Source: CALNXN01 sp942490645 (lineage in GTDB: Bacteria > Pseudomonadota > Alphaproteobacteria > Rhodobacterales > Rhodobacteraceae). Taken from it: 64,000 nt of DNA. The stretch is taken from the NCBI GenBank assembly GCA_942490645.1, contig CALNXN010000007.1, positions 310,001 to 374,000 of the forward strand, written 5' to 3'. A program made the position numbers and the translations under genes. The notes under the pieces are model-generated. The model had not been told where the DNA came from, did no database searches, and saw only the letters and a list, made by a program, of their open reading frames with translations. Positions within the stretch are counted from its first letter, which is position 1. Each line of letters starts with the position of its first letter. Below, piece by piece: positions 54,638-63,661 of the stretch.

Positions 54638-55963
54638 ATGTTATTTGGTTGGCTCAAACACTATATGCCACGCAGCCTCTATGGTCGGGCCGCGCTGATC
54701 CTGTTGCTGCCTGTCGTGGGGGTACAACTGGTGGTCACCGTGCTGTTCGTCACACGGCATTTTGAGGATGTCACCCAGCAGATGACCGACGCAGTCGCGC
54801 GTGAATTGCGGCTTGTGCTGGATGTGGCGGATCAGGCGGGCAGTGAAGCTGAGGTCGCGGAGACGGTGTCTGATCGTGTCGGACAGTTGGCGGTGATCGC
54901 GCAAAGCGTGCCGCCCCAGGATGTACCCGCGCAAAACCAGCGCTTGTGGTATGATTTTTCGGGCTATGTGATCCTGCGCGAGTTGCCACAGAAAGTGCCG
55001 CAGGTCACACAGATCGATTTGATGGACGACCGCCAGGTGGACGTTTACGCCCAATCCCGGCACGGACCGGTCAAGCTCAGCTTTGACAGGCGGCGGATAT
55101 CAGCGACCAACCCGCACCAACTCTTTGTGAATATGATCTTTTTCGGTGGGCTGGTGACGATCATCGCGATTTTATACCTGCGTAACCAACTGCGCCCGAT
55201 CAAGCGTCTGGCGCGTGCCGCCGAAGCGTTTGGCCGGGGTCGTCACGAGCCCTATACCCCGACAGGCGCTATTGAAGTGCGTGCGGCCGGCAACGCCTTT
55301 GTGGACATGCGCAACCGGATCGAACGGCAGATCGAACAGCGCACCTTGATGTTATCCGGGGTCAGTCATGATTTGCGCACGCCGCTTACCCGGATGCGGC
55401 TGAGCTTGTCGATGTTGGATGATGCAGAGCGCGAGGTGCTCGAACAGGATGTGGACGACATGCAGAATATGCTGGATGCCTTCCTGAGCTTTGCAAAAGG
55501 CGCGGGCGAGGGCGAGCCGGAGAAGCTGGAGCCTTATGCCTTGGTCTCCAAGATCGTCGAGGATGCGCGGCGCGCCGGGTCAGATGTTACGTTGCTGCCG
55601 CTGGAGGGGGAGGGCGAAGGATTGGTGACGCTCAACCCGCTGGCCATGCGACGCGCCGTCGATAACCTGATTTCCAACGCGGTCCGTTACGGTGCCAAGG
55701 CCGAAGTGGGGGTGCTGTTGACGGATAAAACATTGCGCATTCGCGTCGAAGATGATGGACCCGGCATTCCCGAAAACAGACGCAGCGAGGCGACACGACC
55801 GTTTTCCCGGCTGGATCCCGCACGCAATCAGGACAAGGGCGGCAGCGTCGGGCTGGGCCTCGCGATTGCCACGGATATTGCACGGGCGCATGGTGGGGTC
55901 TTGCGATTGGGCGTGTCAGAGCGACTGGGCGGCCTGCGCGCCGACATCGTGATTGCACGTTAA
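54638..55963 (+). CDS. EnvZ-like sensor histidine kinase
   Basis: This 441-residue kinase has two membrane segments (about residues 17-37 and 160-180) around a short periplasmic domain, a HAMP domain, HisKA with GVSHDLRTPLTRMR (phospho-His about residue 246), and HATPase_c with N, G1 and G2 boxes (ISNAVRYG, DDGPGIP, GLGLAIATDI). It is an orthodox EnvZ-type kinase; no response regulator gene is adjacent in this window. Confidence 0.92.
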   Translation: MLFGWLKHYMPRSLYGRAALILLLPVVGVQLVVTVLFVTRHFEDVTQQMTDAVARELRLVLDVADQAGSEAEVAETVSDRVGQLAVIAQSVPPQDVPAQNQRLWYDFSGYVILRELPQKVPQVTQIDLMDDRQVDVYAQSRHGPVKLSFDRRRISATNPHQLFVNMIFFGGLVTIIAILYLRNQLRPIKRLARAAEAFGRGRHEPYTPTGAIEVRAAGNAFVDMRNRIERQIEQRTLMLSGVSHDLRTPLTRMRLSLSMLDDAEREVLEQDVDDMQNMLDAFLSFAKGAGEGEPEKLEPYALVSKIVEDARRAGSDVTLLPLEGEGEGLVTLNPLAMRRAVDNLISNAVRYGAKAEVGVLLTDKTLRIRVEDDGPGIPENRRSEATRPFSRLDPARNQDKGGSVGLGLAIATDIARAHGGVLRLGVSERLGGLRADIVIAR

Positions 55964-56049
55964 GCCTGCGGCATGACCTGGCGGAACGGGTTGTTATCGA
56001 ACGACGCCCGTGGGTAGCCTGCGCAACCTCGCCCAAAACGGAGCCTCGC

Positions 56050-56496
56050 ATGACGCCTTATGACATTATCCTGAACCAGCTTGAAAAGTCTGTACCATTT
56101 GCAAAGCATACTGGCGTTACGCTGAAATCTATCGCAGATGGGTTGGCCACCGCCGAGCTGGCGCAACGGCCTGAAACCTCAAATCACATCGGCACCCAAC
56201 ATGCAGGTGCAATGTTCACGCTGGGGGAAGCTGCCTCCGGAGCCGCGATGGCGGGCGCGCTTGCCCCTGTTATCCTGACTTCGCGTCCGGTCGCGGCCAC
56301 CGCGCAGGTGTCGTATCAAAAGATCGCCAAGGGCACGTTGACCGCAACCGCCAAGGTTGACCGCGCAGGCTCCGAATTGATGGAAGAACTGCGTTCAAAT
56401 GGCAAAGTCGCCTTCGATGTCCATGTCGATATCACCGATGCCAATGCAGACACCGTCGCACAAATGACCGTGAACTGGTACGTCAGCCCCGCCTGA
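56050..56496 (+). CDS. Hotdog-fold thioesterase-like protein (PaaI/DUF4442)
   Basis: This 148-residue protein fits the hotdog fold of the PaaI/YiiD C-terminal/DUF4442 group: NHIGTQHAGAMFTLGEAASG (about residues 53-72) carries the helix-start residues, followed by AQVSYQKIAKGTLTATAKV. It probably hydrolyses acyl-CoA thioesters, substrate unknown. It is convergent with the VPLPA protein gene. Confidence 0.82.
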   Translation: MTPYDIILNQLEKSVPFAKHTGVTLKSIADGLATAELAQRPETSNHIGTQHAGAMFTLGEAASGAAMAGALAPVILTSRPVAATAQVSYQKIAKGTLTATAKVDRAGSELMEELRSNGKVAFDVHVDITDANADTVAQMTVNWYVSPA

Positions 56497-56513
56497 CGGC
56501 GAAGCTGCTCTTT

Positions 56514-57566
56514 CTAGGATTTACGGTTCTTGCGCAGGCGCAGACCACCAAAGGCCGCGACACCTGAAAGCATGAACCAAAGGCCCGCAGGCAAGGGGAC
56601 AACCGGAAGGTTGGTTTCGCCGCCGGTTCCGCCGCCACCGGTGATATCTTCACCGTCGCCGCCGCCGCCAAACGGTCCATCACCACCGCCGCCACCGCTG
56701 GGATCGGTTCCGCCGCCGCCGTTGGGATCAGTCCCGCCACCGCCGTTGGGGTCAGTCCCGCCACCGCCGTTGGGGTCAGTCCCGCCGCCGCCGTTGGGGT
56801 CAGTTCCGTCGCCGCCGTTGGGGTCAGTTCCGCCACCGCCGTTGGGGTCAGTTCCACCACCGCTGTTGGGGTCAGTTCCGCCGCCATTGGTTGAGCTGCT
56901 GTCGCCGTCGGTCGGATCGGTCCCGCCAGAGGAGACCTCTGGGCCGCCGTTGGTTGGTGTTGTCCCGCCACCACCTCCGCCACCTGCAACAATTATAGGG
57001 CCGCTGGTCGATGTTCCACCGCCACCGCCGCCGCCGATTATGATCGGCCCGCTGTCAGATCCGGATCCGGTAACACCACCGCCCGTGCCTGATCCGGCGA
57101 TGAACGCATCCAAAACTGGGTTTGAGGCCGACAGAATTGGTATCCAAAAACCGCTTGGGTCTTGGGGCTGCTCTGAACCCGCTTGATTGAAAGCGGTGGT
57201 TTCATTGCGGCAAATTTCAGCATAGCGGGAATAATAGTCGTCCCATTCTGTCGTTGTCGGCGCGCGCCCGATCAGGCTGGCAAGCCGCACCTTGGAGAGC
57301 GCTTCGCGGCAAGGTTCCGGAAGGCATGTCTGAGGCAGACGTGCACCCTTGCCTGCGGCAAAGAACGCCACATCGATCTGTGCTTCTTCTATGCACTCAT
57401 AGCCAAGCCCGTCCTGCAAAATCAGGTCGGACAGATGAATATCTGCGGATGGGCGGGTTTGAGGATTCACGATTTGAGTTACTGTACTCGAATACGCCAT
57501 ACTCGCCGCGCAAAGCGGCACCGCACTTAGGAACAGCGCGATTTCCCGCGCTTTACATTTTAACAT
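56514..57566 (-). CDS. Secreted protein with Gly/Thr/Asp/Pro repeats and VPLPA-type sorting signal
   Basis: This 350-residue protein has a signal peptide (about residues 1-26), a small N-terminal domain with paired cysteines, several Gly-rich runs, and about eight copies of an eight-residue unit like GGGTDPNG (about 225-290). The C-terminus has VVPLPAGLWFMLSGVAAFGGLRLRKNRKS, split into a VPLPA motif, a membrane segment and a basic tail: the VPLPA-CTERM signal handled by an exosortase. It would be placed on the cell surface or in the exopolysaccharide. The exosortase itself is not in this window. Confidence 0.85.
   Translation of the reverse strand: MLKCKAREIALFLSAVPLCAASMAYSSTVTQIVNPQTRPSADIHLSDLILQDGLGYECIEEAQIDVAFFAAGKGARLPQTCLPEPCREALSKVRLASLIGRAPTTTEWDDYYSRYAEICRNETTAFNQAGSEQPQDPSGFWIPILSASNPVLDAFIAGSGTGGGVTGSGSDSGPIIIGGGGGGGTSTSGPIIVAGGGGGGGTTPTNGGPEVSSGGTDPTDGDSSSTNGGGTDPNSGGGTDPNGGGGTDPNGGDGTDPNGGGGTDPNGGGGTDPNGGGGTDPNGGGGTDPSGGGGGDGPFGGGGDGEDITGGGGTGGETNLPVVPLPAGLWFMLSGVAAFGGLRLRKNRKS
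56692..56890 (-). repeat. 24-base tandem repeat in the VPLPA protein gene
   Basis: About eight near-identical copies of a 24-base unit encode GGGTDPNG on the minus strand. Copies differ mainly at third positions and by one Asp or Ser replacement. Such repeats change copy number readily by slippage. Confidence 0.85.
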
Positions 57567-57832
57567 TTCTTACCCCTGTGGGTGAACTGACAAACTCTGT
57601 TCCACCTTCGCTGCGCAAACACACACGCAACGCCCCTAAATCGGTTTTAGCACAGGTTTCTGAAAATTTGTCAATAATATGTCCTTAAGGTTAACTGTTT
57701 TGACGCTTATTCTATAGGGGGTTGTATTCGCGCCACGCCACATTCTCGACAAAATTGAACAGTCTCAACCACTAAGCGAAAACGAATCAATTCGTTAACC
57801 AATTTTCGGATGCGTATGGAGGGAGGGAGGTA

Positions 57833-57909
57833 TGGTAGGCCCGGCAGGACTTGAACCCGCAACCAAAGCGTTATGAGCGCTCTGCTCTAACCAGTTGAGC
57901 TACAGGCCC
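57833..57909 (-). tRNA. tRNA with CAT anticodon (Met or lysidine-modified Ile2)
   Basis: The minus strand folds as a complete tRNA of 77 bases including encoded CCA: GGGCCTG/CGGGCCT acceptor (G-T at the first pair), anticodon loop CTCATAA, T arm GGTTCAAGTCC. The CAT anticodon fits elongator tRNA-Met or tRNA-Ile2; stem bases cannot decide between them by eye. It lies upstream of purM in the opposite direction. Confidence 0.93.
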
Positions 57910-58020
57910 GCCATATCAGGTGGGTATTCGGCAGCTTGGGCTTCGTCAAGCCCTGCCGTTGCAAGCGCGTTGTGAATGCTCTAATCGGCGCGTGAGAAAC
58001 CGCGCACAAGGGGCCACTGC

Positions 58021-59067
58021 ATGACACATCCGAAGAACGGAATGACCTACGCTGATGCGGGTGTGGATATTGATGCCGGCAACGCGCTGGTAGATCGAAT
58101 TAAACCAGCGGCCAAGCGCACCAACCGCAGCGGTGTGATGTCGGGTCTAGGTGGCTTTGGCGCTTTGTTCGACCTCAAGGATGCAGGGTTCAATGACCCA
58201 ATTCTGGTGGCCGCCACGGATGGCGTCGGCACCAAGTTGCGAATTGCGATCGACACCGGACATGTCGGCGGTGTTGGTATCGATCTGGTGGCGATGTGCG
58301 TCAATGATCTGGTGTGCCAGGGCGCTGAGCCGCTGTTTTTCCTGGACTACTTTGCGACTGGAAAGCTGGAAACCGAAACGGCGGCACAGATCATCGAAGG
58401 CATTGCGCTGGGATGCGAGCGGTCAGGGTGCGCGCTGATTGGCGGAGAGACGGCCGAAATGCCGGGCATGTACCCGCCCGGGGATTTCGATCTGGCGGGC
58501 TTTTCCGTCGGCGCGATGGAGCGGGGTGCGGCCCTGCCTGCGGGTGTGCAAGCGGGCGATGTGCTGCTGGGCCTTGGTTCTGACGGAGTGCATTCCAACG
58601 GTTACAGCCTGGTACGCAGACTGGTCGAGATGTCCGGTTTGGGTTGGGACGATGATTGTCCTTGGAGCAGTGGCAGCCTTGGTGCGGATCTGCTCACGCC
58701 GACACGGCTTTATGTGCAACCCGCGCTGGCCGCCATCCACGCGGGCGGTGTGCATGCGCTGGCGCATATCACAGGTGGTGGTTTGACCGAAAACCTGCCG
58801 CGTGTGCTGCCGGATACGCTGGGTGCTCAGATTGATCTGAACACATGGGAACTGCCGCCGGTGTTTCGCTGGATGGCTGAAACGGGCGGCATGGCCGAGG
58901 CGGAGCTTCTGAAAACGTTCAACTGCGGTTTGGGCATGATCCTTGTGGTGGAGGCTGCGCGCGCCGAGGCGGTCAGTGGTACATTGACGGATATGGGCGA
59001 AGCCGTCAGCCACATCGGCGTCGTGACGGACGCGCCGGGCATGGCTTATACAGGCAAGCTCCTGTGA
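58021..59067 (+). CDS. purM: Phosphoribosylformylglycinamidine cyclo-ligase (AIR synthetase)
   Basis: This 348-residue enzyme makes aminoimidazole ribotide in purine synthesis. It starts GMTYADAGVDIDAGNALV and has the AIR-synthase blocks GTKLRIAID (about residues 76-84), DLVCQGAEPLFFLDY and GGETAEMPGMY (ATP/metal region). purN begins four bases before the stop, in an ATGA-type overlap, so translation is coupled. Confidence 0.97.
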   Translation: MTHPKNGMTYADAGVDIDAGNALVDRIKPAAKRTNRSGVMSGLGGFGALFDLKDAGFNDPILVAATDGVGTKLRIAIDTGHVGGVGIDLVAMCVNDLVCQGAEPLFFLDYFATGKLETETAAQIIEGIALGCERSGCALIGGETAEMPGMYPPGDFDLAGFSVGAMERGAALPAGVQAGDVLLGLGSDGVHSNGYSLVRRLVEMSGLGWDDDCPWSSGSLGADLLTPTRLYVQPALAAIHAGGVHALAHITGGGLTENLPRVLPDTLGAQIDLNTWELPPVFRWMAETGGMAEAELLKTFNCGLGMILVVEAARAEAVSGTLTDMGEAVSHIGVVTDAPGMAYTGKLL

Positions 59068-59660
59068 CATTGCGTGTTGCGATTTTCATCTCTGGTGGCG
59101 GATCAAACATGCTCAAACTGGTCGAAAGCATGACCGGAGACCATCCCGCACGCGCCTGTCTGGTGCTGTCCAACGATCCAAAAGCTGGTGGTTTGGCATT
59201 GGCCGAAGCGCGCGGGGTGCCCACCGAGGTGGTGCGCCACCAGCCGTTCAAGGGCGACCGCGAAGGCTTTGAGGCGGCCATCGAAGGCGCGATAGCCCAC
59301 CATCAACCTGATATGATCTGCCTTGCCGGTTTCATGCGCAAACTGACCGCTGGTTTTGTAGAGCCATGGGCCGGTCGGATGCTGAACATCCACCCGTCTT
59401 TGCTGCCCAAGTACCCCGGCTTGCACACGCACGAACGTGCGATTGCGGCAGGCGACAAACGGCATGGCTGCACGGTGCATCAGGTGACGGCAAAGCTCGA
59501 CGACGGGCCTATTCTGGGACAGGCAGAGGTTCCCGTTCTGCCGGATGACACGCCTGAGACACTGGCCGCGCGCGTTTTGCAACAAGAGCATCGGCTCTAT
59601 CCAGAGGTTTTGCGCAGGGTCGTTTCGGGCGACCACCGGGTTGTGCATCTCAAGCCATGA
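59064..59660 (+). CDS. purN: Phosphoribosylglycinamide formyltransferase
   Basis: This 198-residue enzyme transfers the formyl group from 10-formyl-THF to GAR. The catalytic region with Asn-His-Asp equivalents is visible in MLNIHPSLLPKYPGLHTHERAI and HQVTAKLDDGPILGQA (about residues 109-157). It overlaps purM by four bases. A start codon GTG/ATG choice is not critical because the first residues (TLRVAIFISGGGSN) match the family. Confidence 0.96.
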   Translation: MTLRVAIFISGGGSNMLKLVESMTGDHPARACLVLSNDPKAGGLALAEARGVPTEVVRHQPFKGDREGFEAAIEGAIAHHQPDMICLAGFMRKLTAGFVEPWAGRMLNIHPSLLPKYPGLHTHERAIAAGDKRHGCTVHQVTAKLDDGPILGQAEVPVLPDDTPETLAARVLQQEHRLYPEVLRRVVSGDHRVVHLKP

Positions 59661-59746
59661 GCCGAGGTTCTGGTCAAACACCAGAGGCTGGTGTAACAGA
59701 AGTGTAAATGGGTCTGAAAAACCGCCAAAAGTAAAAGAACCCCCTG

Positions 59747-60907
59747 ATGAAAACCATCACCTCCACCGAGGATCTGGCCGCCTTTTGCACGGCCGCGTCG
59801 CAACACCCTTATGTGACCGTCGATACAGAGTTTCTGCGCGAGCGCACGTATTATTCCAAGCTGTGCCTGATCCAACTCGCGATGCCGGGTAAGGACGACA
59901 CCACGGCCGTTCTGGTTGACCCGTTGGCTGACGGATTGTCGCTGGAGCCACTCTACGATCTCTTTCGCAACACCGATGTGGTCAAGGTATTCCATGCTGC
60001 GCGGCAGGACCTTGAGATTTTCTTTGTCGACGCGCAGGTCTTCCCCGAACCGCTGTTTGACACACAAGTGGCCGCGATGGTCTGCGGGTTTGGCGAGCAG
60101 GTCGGGTATGAAACGCTGGTGCGTCGCATTGCCAAGCAACCGCTGGACAAGACATCGCGGTTCACCGATTGGTCGCGTCGCCCTTTGACGGATGCACAAA
60201 AAACCTATGCATTGGCCGACGTTACCCATTTGCGAGAGATATACGAACATCTGGCCGCCAAGTTGGTAGAGACCGGGCGCAGCCGTTGGGTGGCGGAGGA
60301 ATTGACCGTTCTGACCAGCCCTGAAACCTATATAACTCCACCCCGAGAGGCATGGCGTCGCGTCAAGACGCGCACGAATTCGCCTCGGTTTCTGGGAATT
60401 GTCCGGGAACTCGCGGCGTTTCGTGAAGAGTATGCACAGGTTCGGAATATTCCGCGCAACCGTGTCTACAAAGATGATGCCCTGGTCGAACTGGCCTCCA
60501 ACAAGCCCAAGTCACACGAAGAATTGGGCCGTGCGCGCCTGCTGCTGCGCGAAGCCCGGCGGGGCGATATCGCGGAAGGCATCCTCAAAGCTGTGGCGGA
60601 TGGGGTGGCCTGCCCGAATGATGATCTGCCGCAACCTGATCGGTCGCGCGACAAGTTGCAGGTGAACCCGGCTTTGGCCGATTTGCTGCGGGTTCTGTTG
60701 AAAGCGAAAACCGAAAGCGCGGGCGTGGCGGCCAAGTTGATTGCGCCTTCCGCGGATCTGGACGCGATCGCCGCTGGGTTGCGCGACGTGCCTGCGTTGC
60801 GCGGCTGGCGCAAGGAGGTTTTCGGTGACGATGCCTTGCGACTGTGTGACGGTAAAATCGCGCTTGCGGCCGATGGGTCCGACGTGAAGGTAATCGCGCT
60901 GGATTAG
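59747..60907 (+). CDS. rnd: Ribonuclease D
   Basis: This 386-residue 3'-5' exoribonuclease trims tRNA precursors. DEDD residues are seen in TVDTEFLRERTYY (about residues 25-37), FHAARQDLEIF and YALADVTHL. An HRDC domain follows (about 205-285). It converges with the lipoprotein gene and overlaps it by four bases at the stops. Confidence 0.95.
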   Translation: MKTITSTEDLAAFCTAASQHPYVTVDTEFLRERTYYSKLCLIQLAMPGKDDTTAVLVDPLADGLSLEPLYDLFRNTDVVKVFHAARQDLEIFFVDAQVFPEPLFDTQVAAMVCGFGEQVGYETLVRRIAKQPLDKTSRFTDWSRRPLTDAQKTYALADVTHLREIYEHLAAKLVETGRSRWVAEELTVLTSPETYITPPREAWRRVKTRTNSPRFLGIVRELAAFREEYAQVRNIPRNRVYKDDALVELASNKPKSHEELGRARLLLREARRGDIAEGILKAVADGVACPNDDLPQPDRSRDKLQVNPALADLLRVLLKAKTESAGVAAKLIAPSADLDAIAAGLRDVPALRGWRKEVFGDDALRLCDGKIALAADGSDVKVIALD

Positions 60908-61440
60908 CGGCGCGTGACCATCGCGTTGGTAGCCCCTTCGACGCGGATGGTACGCACACCGGCAAGTTGTTGTGCCGTCAAAGCGCGGCCCACAGTCACT
61001 TCTCGCGTCGCGACAGTTCCCTGCACTTGAACAGTGTCCGGTTTGAGCGCCTCCAACCGGTACGTCAGAACACCGTCGACGGGCGTTTCATCCTCGGTCG
61101 TCGGTGTCAGTTGGGCCGCATAAACGCCCTGCAATCGCGCCACGCCGGTTGCCCGAACAATCGCGCCGCCGGGCACGCGCTCGACAATCAGCGAGGACAC
61201 GCGTTCGATCGGCTTGCCTTCGTAGGCTTCCTCGCGGACCGGGCGCGGGCCGAACAGGCCGCCGCGGGTCGGGATCAATGGGTTCGTTGATTGCGGGTCG
61301 CCGGCCTCCACCGGTTCAGAGCGTGCGCCCCCGAACCAATTGAAAGGGTTCACCCGGCTGTCGCGGATCGCGCCGCAGGCGCTCAGGATCAGGGTCGAAA
61401 CCAAAAGGGCGATAATCGATGTGCGCATGCGGACTGCCAT
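60904..61440 (-). CDS. Lipoprotein of unknown function
   Basis: This protein of about 178 residues has a lipoprotein signal with lipobox LSAC near residue 19. The rest is a soluble domain with ERVSSLIVERVPGGAIVRATG and DTVQVQGTVATREV, predicted beta-rich and periplasmic. The ATG at 61440 (MAVRMRTS) has a weak AAG upstream; an ATG four codons later is also possible. The family is common in Rhodobacterales next to sufE; the function is unknown. Confidence 0.8.
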   Translation of the reverse strand: MAVRMRTSIIALLVSTLILSACGAIRDSRVNPFNWFGGARSEPVEAGDPQSTNPLIPTRGGLFGPRPVREEAYEGKPIERVSSLIVERVPGGAIVRATGVARLQGVYAAQLTPTTEDETPVDGVLTYRLEALKPDTVQVQGTVATREVTVGRALTAQQLAGVRTIRVEGATNAMVTRR

Positions 61441-61553
61441 TCTTAACGTGATGCTTTCAACTATCCTATCCGGTGATCGTTGAAAAGCGTCTCGCACACT
61501 GGACGTTTGCGGGGGCAGGACTTACCTGTGTCGCGATCAGAAGGGGTGCAGCT

Positions 61554-61964
61554 ATGGCGACGGCAGAATTCGAGGAATTGGTCGAGGATTTCGAGTTCCT
61601 TGAGGATTGGGAAGATCGGTACCGGCTTGTCATAGAAGAGGGCAAGGCAATGCCCCCTTTGGACGCGGCGCTCAAGGTCCCGGCAACCAAGGTTGATGGC
61701 TGTGCCAGCCAAGTTTGGCTGCACGTGACGATTGATGCGGGAACGCTTCATTTTGACGGTGAAAGCGACGCGATGATTGTGAATGGGTTGATTGCAGTTT
61801 TGCGTAAGCTTTACAATGGGTTGAGTGTTGGGGATGTGCTTTGCGTCGATGCCCGCGCCGAGATGGGCCGTTTGGGTTTGAACGATCACTTGTCAGCGCA
61901 GCGGTCCAATGGGTTGCGCGCCATGATCGAACGGGTTCAGGAAAGCGCGTCGCAGGCGGCGTAA
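61554..61964 (+). CDS. sufE: SufE family sulfur-acceptor protein
   Basis: This 136-residue protein carries the SufE pattern, with the acceptor cysteine in VDGCASQVWL (about residue 50). It takes persulfide sulfur from SufS for Fe-S cluster assembly. AAGGGG precedes the ATG at 61554; the upstream in-frame extension is rejected. It is away from any suf operon, as is usual here. Confidence 0.95.
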   Translation: MATAEFEELVEDFEFLEDWEDRYRLVIEEGKAMPPLDAALKVPATKVDGCASQVWLHVTIDAGTLHFDGESDAMIVNGLIAVLRKLYNGLSVGDVLCVDARAEMGRLGLNDHLSAQRSNGLRAMIERVQESASQAA

Positions 61965-62086
61965 GTTGGCCGGCGTGCCGTTTTTGATATCTTGGGAAGC
62001 GAGACGCGTTCCGCGTCACACAATGTTTGCAAATTCCCATGGAATTTGGCGCTGCCTCCGGCGGGCATATTGCACGAACAATGAAA

Positions 62087-62725
62087 TCAAAGCCGCGCGA
62101 GTGCTGTCGCCAGATCTCCGTAGCCGGTCATGCGCCGTTCGAAGGTGAGACCGAGTTGTGCGGCACAGTCCTTGGCCTTGGCCGTCAGCGTTGGGTCGTC
62201 TGTTTGTGCTTGATACACGAGTTTTTCGTAGTTGCCGAAGTACATATCGCGCAGTTCAGGGTGCCGATCGAGGCCCATGGGTTTGATGATGAAGGCTTCG
62301 AATTGGCGCACGAGGAAATCTGTCAGATAGAATGTGGTGATTTCACTTTCACTTTGACGTGCAAACGCATCATTTCCCTCGAAAAAACTGTAGCAGTGAG
62401 GCCCGGCGATCATCTCGACGTTCATCTGCTTGCATGCAGCCTGGAGCAAGCCGCCGGTGCCGCAATCTGCATAAACCACAAAGATCGTATCATATGCGGC
62501 ACGGTGTTTTGCCACCGTGTCACGGACCGCTTGCGTGATTTTCTCTGGGTAAAGGTGGAGTTTCGCAGGCAAACAGGTCAAGTCGAGATGGGTCCAATTG
62601 TTTATCCGCTTGAGGTCAAGGATCTCGCGGGCCAAAGCGCCACAGGCGATCAGCAGGACCTGGCCCGTTCGGGTCGACAGGTCGAGCCCATTTTCCGTAA
62701 GTTGGGTATCGCTGATCTGGGTCAT
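62087..62725 (-). CDS. DUF1638 protein
   Basis: This 212-residue protein matches the DUF1638 family: LLIACGALAREI near the N-terminus, VVYADCGTGGLL (about residues 99-110) and GPHCYSFFEG near 126. It is downstream of a corrinoid-protein gene, the usual partnership in methyltransferase systems (methylamine/glycine betaine type). It has been linked with corrinoid handling, but its role is unproven. A terminator separates the two genes, so coupling may be by read-through. Confidence 0.85.
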   Translation of the reverse strand: MTQISDTQLTENGLDLSTRTGQVLLIACGALAREILDLKRINNWTHLDLTCLPAKLHLYPEKITQAVRDTVAKHRAAYDTIFVVYADCGTGGLLQAACKQMNVEMIAGPHCYSFFEGNDAFARQSESEITTFYLTDFLVRQFEAFIIKPMGLDRHPELRDMYFGNYEKLVYQAQTDDPTLTAKAKDCAAQLGLTFERRMTGYGDLATALARL

Positions 62726-62737
62726 GGGGGCTCCATG

Positions 62738-62770
62738 AAAAAGGCCTGCTTCGGGTATCCGAAACAGGCC
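62738..62770 (-). terminator. Terminator after the corrinoid-protein gene
   Basis: On the minus strand, GGCCTG-TTTCGG and CCGAAGCAGGCC form a stem around ATAC, followed by TTTTT. It lies between the corrinoid-protein stop and the DUF1638 start and would limit expression of DUF1638 relative to its neighbour. Confidence 0.75.
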
Positions 62771-62793
62771 GCGTGTTCAATTGCGTCTCCGTC

Positions 62794-63492
62794 TCAGGCG
62801 GATTTTTGGTTGTGCTTGCGCGCGACCCATTCCTTGGCCGTTTCCACGGCAACGGCGGCATCCCGACAATAGGCGTCAGCGCCGATGGCCTTGCCAAATT
62901 CCTCGTTCAGTGGGGCGCCGCCGACCAAGACGATATAGTCGTCGCGAATGCCTTGTTCCACCATCGTGTCGATGACGACCTTCATGTAAGGCATGGTGGT
63001 GGTCAGCAGAGCGGACATACCCAGAATTTCGGGTTTTTCGGATTCCAACGCGTCGAGATAGGCCTCTACCGGGTTGTTGATGCCCAAATCGACGACTTCG
63101 AACCCGGCACCTTCCATCATCATGCCGACAAGGTTTTTGCCGATGTCGTGAATGTCGCCTTTGACTGTGCCGATGACCATCTTGCCGATCTGTGGCGCGC
63201 CGGTCTCTGCCAGCAGAGGCTTGAGGATGGCCATGCCCCCCTTCATCGCGTTCGCTGCCAAGAGAACTTCGGGTACGAACAAGATACCGTCGCGGAAGTC
63301 TGCACCAACGATCGTCATACCGCCGACCAAGGCTTTGGTTAGGATATCATAAGGTTCCCAGCCGCGTTCGAGCAGAATATTGACCGATTCCTCAATCTCT
63401 TCTTTGAGGCCATCATAAAGATCGTCAAACATTTGTTGAACGAGTTCTTCGTCGTTCAGATCCGCCAGAATGATGTCATCTTCGTCAGACAT
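62794..63492 (-). CDS. Corrinoid (B12)-binding methyltransferase protein
   Basis: This 232-residue protein has a helical cap domain (about residues 1-95) and a B12-binding Rossmann domain. The cobalamin motif GDIHDIGKN holds the axial His at residue 115, with MSALLTTTM and LVGGAPLN further on. It resembles the corrinoid proteins of methylamine or glycine betaine methyltransferases (MttC/MtbC type). Its methyltransferase is not in this window; DUF1638 follows. Confidence 0.92.
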   Translation of the reverse strand: MSDEDDIILADLNDEELVQQMFDDLYDGLKEEIEESVNILLERGWEPYDILTKALVGGMTIVGADFRDGILFVPEVLLAANAMKGGMAILKPLLAETGAPQIGKMVIGTVKGDIHDIGKNLVGMMMEGAGFEVVDLGINNPVEAYLDALESEKPEILGMSALLTTTMPYMKVVIDTMVEQGIRDDYIVLVGGAPLNEEFGKAIGADAYCRDAAVAVETAKEWVARKHNQKSA

Positions 63493-63661
63493 GGGATGTC
63501 CTTTGTGTCACTAGGGGCATCTGCCCGTTTGAAACCTTTTGACAGAACGTCGCAGGCAGACTTTGCGAATTGCGACATGACCGCCGCCGTGCGCGACCTG
63601 CACGCTATCCTAAAAGAGTTTACGCGACCGTTAAAGTAGAAATCTTGCATATGTTCACTCT

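Noticed and set aside
56692..56890. CRISPR-like array
   Set aside because: The repeat units abut without spacers and encode protein, so it is a coding tandem repeat.
56530..57186. Proline-rich frame on the plus strand across the VPLPA gene
   Set aside because: It is the antisense image of the Gly-rich repeat and gives only runs of Pro and Ser.
63493..63661. Cobalamin riboswitch upstream of the corrinoid-protein gene
   Set aside because: I could not find the conserved B12-box or a matching stem set in these 169 bases.
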